Positions 44,513 through 53,391 are shown, counted from the stretch's first letter. The stretch is 64,000 nucleotides of DNA from Anaerolineae bacterium (GCA_022843385.1 JALHNT010000001.1:62001-126000); one strand, 5' to 3'. Program-made: numbers and translations. The notes: generated from the letters alone by a model not told the origin.

Positions 44513-47200
44513 ATGTTGACTGATAAAACGTATACTCGTGAAATGACCAGTCCGCTCAGTGCGGACATTCGTTTTCTCGGTGGCCTGCTCGGCACCGTCA
44601 TCCAGGAGCAGCATGGCGACGCTGCCTTTGATCTGGTGGAGCAGGTGCGCGCCATCGCCAAAGCCCGCCGCAGCGGCGAAGCTGGTGCCACCGATCAACT
44701 GACTGGCATCATCAGCGGCCTGAACCTGGAACAAAAGCGCATCCTCATCAAAGCCTTCGGCAATTATTTCCAGCTCATCAATATTGCCGAGGATTTGCAG
44801 CGCATCCGCACCCTGCGCCAACGTGAACGGGAAGGACTGCTGGATGAGTCGCTCGGCTCGGCCATCGATCATCTGAAGCGCACCGGACTCTCGGCTGCCG
44901 AGATGCGCGCCATCCTCCAGCGCATGAATATCCGCCTGGTGCTGACGGCGCATCCCTCGGAAGCGAAACGCAAAGAGGTGCTAATTAAGCTGCGCCATAT
45001 CGCCCACCTGATGTCGGTGCGTGACCAGCAAATGCTGCTGCCGCGTGAAGCCCGGCAACTGGAAGCCGAGATCACTGGCGAAATCGAGGAGCTGTGGCAG
45101 ACGCGCCCGACCCGGTCCAGCCGCGCCACTGTCGCTGATGAGGTCGATTTTGGCATCTACTTCCTCACCTCGGCCATCATGGATACGGTGGTCGAGGTCT
45201 ATAGTGAACTGCGCGAAAGCCTGGAGCAGCATTATCCGGCTGCCGATTGGTCAGACCTGCCACCACTGCTGCGCTATGCCTCGTGGATCGGCGGGGATCG
45301 GGATGGCAACCCCAACGTCACGCCGGAGGTGACGCTGGAGACATTGCAAACCCAGCACAACGCGGTGCGCCGGGTGTACCTGGAGGAGGTCGATTTCCTC
45401 AGCCAGCATCTCACCCAATCGGCGGACGAGGCCAGCGTGAGCGACGAGATCAAGGAAGCGGTGGTCGGGGCTGGCGGCCTGGATGAGCGTTTCCCTACCG
45501 AGTATTATCGCCAGCAGATGAACATCATTCGCGGGCGACTGGAACGCAATGAGTATCAAAGCACCCTCGAACTCTACGACGATCTGGCGCTGGTCGAGAC
45601 TAGCCTGCGCCGCAACAAAGGCCATCACGCCGCCGGTCATCTCAGCCGCCTGATGGAGAAGGTGCGGTTGTTCGGGCTGCATCTGGCCCCGCTCGACATC
45701 CGCGAAGATGCCCGTTTGCACGCCAATGCGTTGGAAGACATGTTCCGTTATTATGGGCGTACTGAGAGTTACAAGGCGCTTTCCGAAGCCGACAAACAAC
45801 TGCTGCTCACGATGGAGATCGCCAACCCGCGCCCCTTCTTCCCCATCGAGCCGAAGTTCTCCGATGCCACCAACAAGATCATCGCCACCTGGCGCATGAT
45901 CGCCGAGGCGCACAAGCGTTATGGCAAACAGGTGATCGACACCGTGATTGCCTCGATGAGCCAGCAACCGAGCGATACGTTGGCGCTGCTGCTGCTGGCG
46001 AAAGAAGTCGGCGTCTCTCAGGATGTCGATCTGGTGCCGTTGTTCGAGACCATTGATGATTTACAGCACGCGCCGCGCATCATGACGGCGCTGTTCGATA
46101 ACCCGGAATATCGCAAGCATTTGTTGACGCGCCACAATCGCCAGCAAATCATGATCGGTTACTCCGACAGCGGTAAGGATGGCGGTTATCTGGCCTCGAA
46201 CTGGGGACTCTACAGCGCCCAGCAGGTGCTAGCGGAAACCTGTGCGGCGCGTGGCATTCAACTGGAATTGTTTCACGGGCGCGGCGGCAGCATCGGGCGT
46301 GGTGGCGGGCCAACCAATCAAGCCATCCTGTCGCAGCCCCCGCTGGCGATGCAGGGCGGCATCAAGATCACCGAGCAGGGCGAAGTCATCGCCTATCGTT
46401 ATAGCAACAGTGCCATCGGTCGCCGTCATATGCATCACGTCATCAACGCCGTGCTGCTGGCGATGGGTGCGCCGCCGGCCCGCGAGGTGCGCCCTGAATG
46501 GCGTGCCGCGATGGATTTCCTCTCGGAAGCCGGGCGCGAGGTCTACCGCCGCTTCGTCTATGAGACGCCGCGCTTCGTCGATTACTGGCAGCAGGCCACA
46601 CCGATCAATGAACTCGCCAATCTGCCCATCAGCTCACGCCCGGCCAAACGCCGCGCCGGCGGCAGCTTCGCCGATGTCCGCGCCATCCCCTGGGTGTTCT
46701 CGTGGATGCAGAGCCGCGCCATCATCCCTAGCTGGTACAGCATTGGCACAGCACTGGGGCGTTATATGGATGAGAATCCAGAGGGACTGACGACGCTGCG
46801 CGAGATGTATGCCCAGTGGCCGTTCTTCAAGGCGCTCATCGAAAATGCCCAGCTCGATCTGGCGAAAGCCGACCTGGGGATCGCCGAGCAGTATGCCTCG
46901 CTGGTCAGCGAAGCCGATTTGCGCCAGTCCATTTTTGCTGAGATGAAAGCCGAATATGCCCGCGCCACCGCCCGCGTCTGCCAGATCATCGACCAGCCGA
47001 CGCTGCTGCACCGGTCGCCCGTCATGCAGCGCAGCATCGAACGGCGTAACCCCTATGTTGACCCGCTGAACTTCATTCAGGTCGATCTGCTGCAACGGTT
47101 GCGCGCCATGCCACCCGACGCCAGCGATTACCGCATGACGCTGCGTAATGTGCTGGCGACGGTCAACGGCATCAGCGCCGGCATGAAAGTGACCGGCTAG
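44513..47200 (+). CDS. ppc: Phosphoenolpyruvate carboxylase
   Basis: Fixes bicarbonate onto PEP to give oxaloacetate, topping up the TCA cycle. 895 residues, the normal length. The first catalytic motif reads LTAHPSEAKRKEV (His147; Ser where most have Thr). WIGGDRDGNPNVTPEVT, GYSDSGKDGGYLASNWGLY and the Gly-rich loop FHGRGGSIGRGGGP follow. The C terminus NGISAGMKVTG resembles the usual '..NGIAAGMRNTG', so the enzyme is complete. The start ATG at 44513 has only a weak SD. It sits alone after the DUF4342 terminator. Confidence 0.97.
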   Translation: MLTDKTYTREMTSPLSADIRFLGGLLGTVIQEQHGDAAFDLVEQVRAIAKARRSGEAGATDQLTGIISGLNLEQKRILIKAFGNYFQLINIAEDLQRIRTLRQREREGLLDESLGSAIDHLKRTGLSAAEMRAILQRMNIRLVLTAHPSEAKRKEVLIKLRHIAHLMSVRDQQMLLPREARQLEAEITGEIEELWQTRPTRSSRATVADEVDFGIYFLTSAIMDTVVEVYSELRESLEQHYPAADWSDLPPLLRYASWIGGDRDGNPNVTPEVTLETLQTQHNAVRRVYLEEVDFLSQHLTQSADEASVSDEIKEAVVGAGGLDERFPTEYYRQQMNIIRGRLERNEYQSTLELYDDLALVETSLRRNKGHHAAGHLSRLMEKVRLFGLHLAPLDIREDARLHANALEDMFRYYGRTESYKALSEADKQLLLTMEIANPRPFFPIEPKFSDATNKIIATWRMIAEAHKRYGKQVIDTVIASMSQQPSDTLALLLLAKEVGVSQDVDLVPLFETIDDLQHAPRIMTALFDNPEYRKHLLTRHNRQQIMIGYSDSGKDGGYLASNWGLYSAQQVLAETCAARGIQLELFHGRGGSIGRGGGPTNQAILSQPPLAMQGGIKITEQGEVIAYRYSNSAIGRRHMHHVINAVLLAMGAPPAREVRPEWRAAMDFLSEAGREVYRRFVYETPRFVDYWQQATPINELANLPISSRPAKRRAGGSFADVRAIPWVFSWMQSRAIIPSWYSIGTALGRYMDENPEGLTTLREMYAQWPFFKALIENAQLDLAKADLGIAEQYASLVSEADLRQSIFAEMKAEYARATARVCQIIDQPTLLHRSPVMQRSIERRNPYVDPLNFIQVDLLQRLRAMPPDASDYRMTLRNVLATVNGISAGMKVTG

Positions 47201-47288
47201 CCCACCTGAAAAGACAGTGTTCTGAGCTTTCAGAATGCAGTTGCAATACGACGGTTGTCTATCAGATGAAGGTGACTCACATCACGCC

Positions 47289-47392
47289 ATGTGGGTTTCC
47301 ATTGGAAATCGGCGTAATCGAAGCCACAGGTCAGCAACTCAATTCGCCAGTGGCGGGGTCAATCTCGCTCAGTTGTCGCCCAATCCGGTCAG
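47289..47392 (-). pseudogene. Decayed 3' end of a TolB-type propeller gene
   Basis: On the minus strand this reads DRIGRQLSEIDPATGELSC, then, after a one-base shift, CGFDYADFQWKP. The intact gene at 48540-49514 ends DRVGPQLAVIDLATGELG and YGFFNADPDWKP. The ~100 bp are alignable base by base with one missing base, which explains the frame break. The homology begins immediately beyond the stop of the intervening gene. It is a relic of a second propeller gene. Confidence 0.7.
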
Positions 47393-48403
47393 CTACTTGG
47401 CAAAAATTGCCCCATAGTAATTGTCACCAAAAACAGTCTTGCTGCATTCGACATCGCGCAGGCTGCCCCAGGTGTAAATCTTGAACTTCACCGTGTCGCC
47501 GCTGGCATCGATATCGCTCTTCAGGACAACCCAGTGGTTGGGGATTCCAGACAGGACATCGCCGCCCTTCTTGCTCTGTTTCTTGCTCGTGTTTCCCAGC
47601 ATGTTGGCGTTGATGAGCAGCGTCACATAATTGCCCTCGCCCCGTTTGGTATTCACCGTCGCAACATGGTCAATACCCTTGGTGAAGTACAGGTTGGTCT
47701 GGTCATCGATTGTCTTGTAGCCCATCATCTTGCCCAACCATTTAGTCATCTCTCCCGGCATGGTGATGGCGGAGGCATCTTCGTCCGGGCTGCCTTCAAA
47801 ATCACTGACCGAGTTTTCGGTGTCGCGCAGACTGGAGAGCAGCATCCAATCGACCTGACTGGGTTTGTTCTTCCAGGTGTAATTATCCGGGCCTTTGCCT
47901 TTCAGATCATCGCCGGGCTTAACAACGTAGGTGCCTTCGGCGGCGCTGCCATATTTGAAGAGCTTGATGACCAAGGTAGCATAGGCTTCCGGGTCTTTGG
48001 CAGCGAATCCATAGACCACAGCCGCCGGCCCACAGGCATTCAGGCCAGCCTGGTTAATCTGTTCCGGGTTGTCGATGCGTGAACGCAGCCCGCTGATGAT
48101 TTCAGCTTTGCTGAGTTTGGGAAATGCCGATTGATCGCCCGTCTCGTTCTCGAAACCGGTCACCACATCTTTGGCCTTCTCCTGTTTGGTTTTCTCCTGG
48201 CTGTCGCGCTGGATATGGGAGGCCGGTTTGAGCAGACGCTGGGTGGCCTGGTTGCCGACCAGTCGCTGCAATTGCAGGATATGGTCGGGCGAAAAGGGAG
48301 CAGCGATGGACAAGACATCGGGATTGAAGGCCGGAACTTCAGCCCTTGAGGATGCTGATTTCGCGGGTTGGTCGCTGCGCCGCTGCTGCTGATACTCGCT
48401 CAT
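47393..48403 (-). CDS. Putative injection-system cargo/toxin with cysteine-peptidase-like core
   Basis: A 336-residue protein with no signal peptide. The N terminus has a polar stretch, then ILQLQRLVGNQATQRLL, a motif ('LQRxxGNxAxxxLL') seen at the head of many DUF4157-type and contractile-injection-system-associated proteins. The core contains INQAGLNACGPAAVVYGFA, a Cys-Gly-Pro-Ala nucleophile motif as in C39/C1-like peptidases, and GIPNHWVVLKSDID, where His, then Asp, would complete the site. Chance is possible for each, but together they suggest a peptidase or transglutaminase-fold effector. No immunity gene, tail sheath or baseplate gene is in the window. Lies between the relic and intact propeller genes. 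Confidence 0.6.
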   Translation of the reverse strand: MSEYQQQRRSDQPAKSASSRAEVPAFNPDVLSIAAPFSPDHILQLQRLVGNQATQRLLKPASHIQRDSQEKTKQEKAKDVVTGFENETGDQSAFPKLSKAEIISGLRSRIDNPEQINQAGLNACGPAAVVYGFAAKDPEAYATLVIKLFKYGSAAEGTYVVKPGDDLKGKGPDNYTWKNKPSQVDWMLLSSLRDTENSVSDFEGSPDEDASAITMPGEMTKWLGKMMGYKTIDDQTNLYFTKGIDHVATVNTKRGEGNYVTLLINANMLGNTSKKQSKKGGDVLSGIPNHWVVLKSDIDASGDTVKFKIYTWGSLRDVECSKTVFGDNYYGAIFAK

Positions 48404-48539
48404 GAGAATGCCCCCATTGATTGCTGCCTGTTCATCAGTATACAGTGGCTTGTCGCCAACGCGAGTCAGTGCGCCAGTCAGGGGACATTCAGACCCAAGA
48501 GTGCATTCTTCAAGCGCTTGCTCTGGTCATCCGCTCCCA

Positions 48540-49514
48540 TCACGACGCGCACGGTTTCCAGTCGGGATCGGCATTAAAGAAACCATAGGTGATCACACCC
48601 AGCTCACCGGTGGCGAGGTCAATCACGGCCAGTTGCGGCCCAACCCGGTCATGAGGAACTGGCGTTGAAACGGCTACGGCTAACCGGCCTGACGAAATCG
48701 TCATCGCCAGCCTCGTCCCGTCGGGCGACCATTGCAGACCGGAAGCGCCATAACCGTCTTCTAGCGCAAAGGTAAAGAAGCCCGTGATCGTCACCGGTGT
48801 TGAGGACTGCCCATCGGGTGTCGTCAAATAAATCCCGGTGGAGGTGGCGTAGGCGATCTGCTCGCCATCCGGTGACCAGGCCGCGTCCCAGTTTGACATA
48901 TTTTCTGGCAGTAAAGGACGGATGTCCGAACCATCAATCGCTACCAGATAAACGCGCCGCCGGCCGTCAGTCAATGCGGTGAACAACAACTGCGTACCAT
49001 CCGGTGAAATCTCCAGCGACGAGGCGTTGACGCCGGTCAGGATGGGCTGAACCTCGGTGCCATCCGGTTTCATGCGGTAGATGGTCTGGTCGGCTTCGGA
49101 TGCATACAGGATGGCGCTGCCATCGGGCAACCAGACTGGACTGTGATCGCTTCCACCCTGCGTCAGGCGCTCCGTTTCGCCCCCCTCGGCGCTGATGATT
49201 TCGATAAAGGCATGATCGCGGCTGTAGACGATGGACTGGCAATCCGGCGACCAGTCCGGCTCGAAAGCATCGCCTTCCCGGTCGGTCAGGGGAGTCCGGT
49301 CATAACTCCCCTGACCGGTGAGGTAAAGCTGATAGGTGCCGTAGGTATCGGCATACATCTGTGACCATTGTCCGTTTGAGGCATAGACGATGACGGAGTA
49401 GGCGGTCGGGCTGGGGGTTGCCAACGTCGTCACAGCCGCTGTTGAGGGCTGAGTGAGCGCCAGCCCAGCCGCAATGAGCGCCAGCAGCAGGACTAACCAT
49501 TTGAGGATAAACAT
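48540..49514 (-). CDS. TolB-type beta-propeller protein, membrane anchored
   Basis: A 324-residue protein with an N-terminal membrane helix (FILKWLVLLLALIAAGLAL) that may be a signal peptide, then six or so TolB/WD-like blades (EPDWSPDCQSIVYSRD; SPVWLPDGSAILYAS; SLEISPDGTQLLFTA; DAAWSPDGEQIAYATS; GLQWSPDGTRLAMTIS). Exported propellers bind protein or sugar ligands; the partner is unknown. A relic of a relative lies 1.1 kb away, so this family has been copied at this locus. Confidence 0.85.
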   Translation of the reverse strand: MFILKWLVLLLALIAAGLALTQPSTAAVTTLATPSPTAYSVIVYASNGQWSQMYADTYGTYQLYLTGQGSYDRTPLTDREGDAFEPDWSPDCQSIVYSRDHAFIEIISAEGGETERLTQGGSDHSPVWLPDGSAILYASEADQTIYRMKPDGTEVQPILTGVNASSLEISPDGTQLLFTALTDGRRRVYLVAIDGSDIRPLLPENMSNWDAAWSPDGEQIAYATSTGIYLTTPDGQSSTPVTITGFFTFALEDGYGASGLQWSPDGTRLAMTISSGRLAVAVSTPVPHDRVGPQLAVIDLATGELGVITYGFFNADPDWKPCAS

Positions 49515-49816
49515 GGGTTCAAGCTCCTTCGTGCAGTTGCTAGTTGCTAGTTGTTAGTTCCTAGTTGTTCGTTCAGTTCAAGCGTGTTTTCAAGAGTCAG
49601 CAGCTTGATGACCGGGTGTGAACAATTTTCCCCAGGCAAGCCATTCATCAGCGTTCTCTGATCTTACAGCGGTTATGCGATCTATTCATCACGAGTCGAT
49701 GAAGGTGGAAAAAGTTGCGGTCAATGTGGGCAGTCCAGGCGGGTCGTCAAGCGCAGGGGCATGGGTTATCATCTTCAGGCAGCGCTGAATAAGATCGTGT
49801 TTTTTGAAGGAGCATC
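49515..49816. other. 302-bp intergenic region with heptamer repeats
   Basis: No gene was found between the divergent propeller and transketolase genes. It has a heptamer run at 49534-49568 and otherwise mixed sequence. An SD-like GAAGGAG just before the transketolase ATG is at its right edge. Confidence 0.6.
49534..49568. repeat. Heptanucleotide tandem repeat (TAGTTGY)
   Basis: Five successive 7-mers: CAGTTGC, TAGTTGC, TAGTTGT, TAGTTCC, TAGTTGT. Similar degenerate heptamer runs (AGTCGAT type) occur near 15,020. Slippage-prone repeats like this are common in Chloroflexota and cyanobacterial intergenes. Confidence 0.75.
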
Positions 49817-50728
49817 ATGAGCGATATTCCCTGGCAAGATCGCGCCCAGCGGATGGCGCAGGGCATCCGCCGTCGGGTGCTGGAGCATGTGATCCGCGCC
49901 GGCAGCGGTTATCTCAGTCAGGCGTGTTCCTCGGCGGAAATCCTGGCGACGCTCTACACCCATATCCTCAACCTGGGGCCGAGTCAGGGGCCGCTGATCC
50001 CACCGCCCTTCCCCGGCGTCCCCAGCGCCGATAATCATCATCACATCAATGGCGGCATTTACAACGGGCCCAAAGCGCCCCACCTGGATCGCTTCATCCT
50101 GTCGCCGACGCATTATGCCCTGTCGCTCTACGCCGCACTGATCGAAGCTGGACGGATGGCACCGGAAGGACTGGCGCAGTTCAATGAGGATGGCAGTTCG
50201 CTGGAGATGATCGGCGGCGAGCATTCACCCGGTCTGGAAGTGACCGGTGGCTCGTTCGGGCAGGCGCTGGGGCAGGCGGCTGGCATCGCCTGGGCGCGCA
50301 AGCGGCGTGGCGACAGCGGCAAGGTGTGGATGTTCATGTCGGATGGCGAATTTCAGGAGGGCATGACCTGGGAGTCGTTCCTGGTCATCAAGCATCACCA
50401 GGTCGATAACCTGAATATCTACGTCGATGTCAACGGGCAGCAGGTCGATGGCCGGATGGATCAGGTGATGAATATCGAACCCTTCCAGTCCAAGCTGGAG
50501 GCCTTCGGCGCGAAGGTGTTTCAGGTCGATGGTCACGATGTCGAGGCGCTGGCTGGAGCGGCCACGATTGAACATCCCGGTCAACCGCTGGTCATCATGG
50601 CCTGCACCAACCCGATGCGAGGAATTCCTCCACTGGAACCCCGTTATCCCAACCTGCATTTCATCCGCTTCAAGAGCGAAGCCGAACGCGAGACCTATCG
50701 CGCTTACCTGAACACGCTGGAGGCCTGA
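49817..50728 (+). CDS. Transketolase, N-terminal (TPP-binding) subunit
   Basis: First half of a split transketolase, 303 residues. It carries the pyrophosphate-binding motif as SDGEFQEGMTWES with NIYVDVNGQQVDG, where whole transketolases have GDGExxEG and N-N. His residues (HHHINGGIYN and GGEHSPGLEVTGGSFGQALG) match the donor-site histidines. Split transketolases are normal in many bacteria and archaea; the C-terminal gene begins 6 bp on. With it, the enzyme moves two-carbon units between sugar phosphates. The Ser for the first Gly of the motif is noteworthy. A dihydroxyacetone/1-deoxyxylulose-type donor cannot be ruled out. Confidence 0.88.
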   Translation: MSDIPWQDRAQRMAQGIRRRVLEHVIRAGSGYLSQACSSAEILATLYTHILNLGPSQGPLIPPPFPGVPSADNHHHINGGIYNGPKAPHLDRFILSPTHYALSLYAALIEAGRMAPEGLAQFNEDGSSLEMIGGEHSPGLEVTGGSFGQALGQAAGIAWARKRRGDSGKVWMFMSDGEFQEGMTWESFLVIKHHQVDNLNIYVDVNGQQVDGRMDQVMNIEPFQSKLEAFGAKVFQVDGHDVEALAGAATIEHPGQPLVIMACTNPMRGIPPLEPRYPNLHFIRFKSEAERETYRAYLNTLEA

Positions 50729-50734
50729 ACCCTC

Positions 50735-51736
50735 ATGGAAATCGTCACCCGTCTCCATTCGCGCAATCTGATTGCCTGGGCGAAAGATAAACCGGAAGTG
50801 GTCGTCCTATCCGGCGACCTGAGCAATTCCTGTGAAGTGGACAGCTTCCGCGATGCCTACCCGGATCGCTTCTTCTCAATGGGGCTGACCGAGCAGAATA
50901 TGATGGCCTTCGCCGGCGGTCTGGCGCGGGAAGGCTACACCCCATTCATCCATACCTTCGCCGTCTTTTTGTACCGGCGGGCGCTTGATTCGATTGAGAT
51001 GTCCAACACCTATCCCAACCTGCGGGTGCGGTTGTGCGGTTTTCTGCCCGGCGTGACCACCCCCGGCGGCGCGACCCATCAGGCCATCGACGACATCGGT
51101 GTGCTGCGGGTGCTGCCCAACATGACCATCCTCGAAACCGGCGACGCCACCGATGTCGAAAGTGTGCTGGATGTGGCGCAGGCCATCAACGGCCCGGTCT
51201 ATATCCGCATGGTACGGGGCGAACTGCCGCGCCTGTTCGCCGAGCCGATGCAGTTCGGCAAAGCGCGGGTCTTAAGCGTCGGCGATGATCTGACCATTCT
51301 CTCGACTGGCATCTGCACCGAAGAAGCGCTGCGCGTGGTGCAGGTCATGAAAGCCCAGGGCGTCTCGATCCAGCATCTACACATCAGCACCCTGAAGCCG
51401 TTCAACGATCCCGTGGTGCTGGAGAGCCTGACCCAGGCACGACACGGCATCATCACGCTGGAGAATCACACTATCCTGGGTGGGCTGGGGACGTGTGTGG
51501 CCGAGATGATGGCCGAACACGGCATCGGGCGCAAGCTGACGCGGCTGGGCATCCCGGATACCTATATTCATGGAGCCAGCAAGCGTTACCTGATGCACAA
51601 GTACGGGATTGATGGGCTGGCGCTGGCGCAGGCCATCGAGCGTGCCCTGGGACAGTCGCTCTCGGTTACTGCCGAGGCGCTGGCTGCCGTGCAACTGGAA
51701 ACGTTCCACAGCGCTAGCCTGTCCGCGCTGGCATAA
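50735..51736 (+). CDS. Transketolase, C-terminal subunit
   Basis: Second half of the split transketolase, 333 residues. It has the pyrimidine-binding (Pyr) domain (VVLSGDLSNSCEVDSFRDAY; FSMGLTEQNMMAFAGGLARE, with the catalytic Glu) and the C-terminal domain (VLSVGDDLTILSTGICTEEA; ILGGLGTCVAEMMAEHGIG). The start is 6 bp after its partner's stop, so expression is coupled. Like the N-terminal half it is a full-length member. The pair could serve the pentose phosphate pathway or a sugar-degrading branch. Confidence 0.9.
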   Translation: MEIVTRLHSRNLIAWAKDKPEVVVLSGDLSNSCEVDSFRDAYPDRFFSMGLTEQNMMAFAGGLAREGYTPFIHTFAVFLYRRALDSIEMSNTYPNLRVRLCGFLPGVTTPGGATHQAIDDIGVLRVLPNMTILETGDATDVESVLDVAQAINGPVYIRMVRGELPRLFAEPMQFGKARVLSVGDDLTILSTGICTEEALRVVQVMKAQGVSIQHLHISTLKPFNDPVVLESLTQARHGIITLENHTILGGLGTCVAEMMAEHGIGRKLTRLGIPDTYIHGASKRYLMHKYGIDGLALAQAIERALGQSLSVTAEALAAVQLETFHSASLSALA

Positions 51737-51793
51737 CTGTCAGTGAATGGGCGACACGTGCTGGCATGTGCGAGGGGCTTGTCCAGGCAGGGT

Positions 51794-51892
51794 CTAAAGG
51801 CGTACCAGCCGAATTGCCAGCCAGGGTCGCCCCAGCAGTTCAATGGTCACACCATCCGGTGTAGACGCTTCACCTGGACGCCGCTGGATCAT
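51794..51892 (-). other. Short ORF overlapping the 3' end of padR
   Basis: A 32-codon frame from an ATG at 51892 overlaps the last 23 bp of padR in another frame and reads MIQRRPGEASTPDGVTIELL and GRPWLAIRLVRL. It looks like a C-terminal tail of some protein and may be debris or a readthrough extension. It has no SD of its own. Confidence 0.3.
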
Positions 51893-52430
51893 CTGGCAGC
51901 GACACGGCCACAGATATAGCCGACTCCAGCCAGCCGATGTAAGCCGACTCCAGTTGCATCCCCAGTTCCAGCGTCAGGTGCGCCAACCGTTCGCGCCGGC
52001 GGTGAACCGTGTCAGTCTGATAATCCCATTCCAGCGCGCGATAGGCCGCCAGCCGTTCCTGCCGCGCCACCAACTGACCCCGGAGCAGCGCCACCAGCTC
52101 GGCATTGCTCAACTGGGCGGCGAAGAACACCTGAATCAGAAAGGCATCACGATAGGCTGGCAGCGGCTGAACCGTCTGCATCCAGCCAGCGAAGGCGACC
52201 CGCCCCGCGTCGGTGATGGTATAGACGCGGCGGTTGGGGCGGTCAAGCTGTGGCTCGATCTGGCTGGTCACCCACCCGTGTTCTTCCAGCTTTTCCAGTT
52301 CACGATAAATCTGCGGCTGCACCGCCGGCCAGAAATGCGCCACCGTCCGGTCAAAGATGCGGGTCTTCAGGTCGTAGCCGGTGAAGGGCATGACCTGCAA
52401 AAAGCCGAGGATGGCATGTGGCAGAGACAC
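51870..52430 (-). CDS. PadR-family transcriptional regulator
   Basis: A 186-residue regulator. The N-terminal winged-helix has HAILGFLQVMPFTGYDLKTR, FWPAVQPQIYRELEKLEEHG and RPNRRVYTITDAGR, the PadR fold; the C-terminal domain (PADR1-type helical) ends near ISVAVSLPDDP. The start is a GTG at 52430 with AAGGAG nine bases upstream. It is divergent from an SDR gene with only 111 bp between, the usual layout for a repressor and its target. Confidence 0.9.
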   Translation of the reverse strand: MSLPHAILGFLQVMPFTGYDLKTRIFDRTVAHFWPAVQPQIYRELEKLEEHGWVTSQIEPQLDRPNRRVYTITDAGRVAFAGWMQTVQPLPAYRDAFLIQVFFAAQLSNAELVALLRGQLVARQERLAAYRALEWDYQTDTVHRRRERLAHLTLELGMQLESAYIGWLESAISVAVSLPDDPAASR

Positions 52431-52468
52431 GATCTTTTACTCCTTCAGATGATGAACATCACGACCTG

Positions 52469-52516
52469 ATTATAACACTCCTCAGTTGTATACTCATTCA
52501 ATGCTATATATACTCA
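52469..52516. promoter_or_regulatory. PadR/SDR divergent promoter with direct repeats
   Basis: A TATAAT -10 box faces padR (minus strand, 52469-52474). Two copies of TATACTCA at 52489-52496 and 52509-52516 lie 20 bp apart, about two helical turns, and overlap both promoters. They are candidate PadR operators. The second copy runs into the AT-rich stretch before the SDR start. Confidence 0.5.
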
Positions 52517-52541
52517 GATTTATATCAAGGAATATCGTGTC

Positions 52542-53384
52542 ATGAACACCACCATCCTCATCACAGGCGGTACGGCTGGCATCGGGAGAGCGACAGCCGA
52601 GGCGCTCGCCCAACCGGGACGAACGATCCTCATCACCGGGCGCGATGCCGGGCGCGGGGAGCCGGTCGCCCAGGCCATACAGCAGGCAAAGGGAGGGATC
52701 GTCCATTTCCTGGCGGTTGATCTGGCCTCGCAGGCCAGCATCCGCGCGTTCGCCGCCCGCCTTTTGGAGAGCTATCCGGCGTTGCATGTGCTGGTCAACA
52801 ATGCCGGGACAGCCCAGGCGCAGCGCGTGCTGACCGAGGATGGCAGCGAGATGACCTTCGCTGTCAATCACCTGGCACCATTTCTGCTGACCCATCTGTT
52901 GCTGGATCGGCTGAAGGCCAGCGCTCCGGCCCGCATCATCAACGTCTCGTCGCTGGTGCAGCAGTGGGGTAAGCTGCACTGGGATGATCTGAGCCTGGAA
53001 CGGGGCTATGATCTGGATGTGGCCTATAACCAGTCCAAGCTGGCGAATGTGCTGTTCACCCAGGAGTTGGCGCGGGGGTTGCAGGGGACGGGCGTGACAG
53101 TCAACAGTCTGGAGCCGGGGCTAGTGAAGACCGGATTCGGCTTGCATTACACCGGCTGGAAGCGCTGGTTTGGACAGCGCATCGTCATGCCGTTGTTCGG
53201 TCAGACGCTCGAACAGGGAGCCAGCACCTCGGTCTATCTGGCGCAGTCGCCGGAGGTGCAGGGCATCAGTGGGCAGCACTTCCGTAAGTGTCGTCCGCTG
53301 GCGCTCTCAGCAGCTTCGGCCGACCCGGCAGCGGCGCGGCGGCTCTGGGACATCAGCGCACGCTTGACCGGCCTCAGCAGGTGA
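52542..53384 (+). CDS. SDR-family oxidoreductase (retinol-dehydrogenase-like)
   Basis: A 280-residue SDR. NAD(P) motif ITGGTAGIGRATAEALAQPG, NAG motif VNNAGTAQAQ, then NVSSLVQQWGKLHW and YNQSKLANVLF with the Tyr-xxx-Lys pair, followed by LEPGLVKTGFG. The spacing and the 'YNQSK(L)AN' box match retinol dehydrogenase/WWOX-like SDRs. AAGGA lies 10 bases before the ATG. It is divergent from padR and probably under its control; the substrate is unknown. A bidirectional terminator follows. Confidence 0.9.
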   Translation: MNTTILITGGTAGIGRATAEALAQPGRTILITGRDAGRGEPVAQAIQQAKGGIVHFLAVDLASQASIRAFAARLLESYPALHVLVNNAGTAQAQRVLTEDGSEMTFAVNHLAPFLLTHLLLDRLKASAPARIINVSSLVQQWGKLHWDDLSLERGYDLDVAYNQSKLANVLFTQELARGLQGTGVTVNSLEPGLVKTGFGLHYTGWKRWFGQRIVMPLFGQTLEQGASTSVYLAQSPEVQGISGQHFRKCRPLALSAASADPAAARRLWDISARLTGLSR

Positions 53385-53391
53385 AAGCAAA

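Noticed and set aside
49817-51736. Transketolase broken by a frameshift
   Set aside because: Each half has its own start, stop and complete domain; split transketolases are normal.
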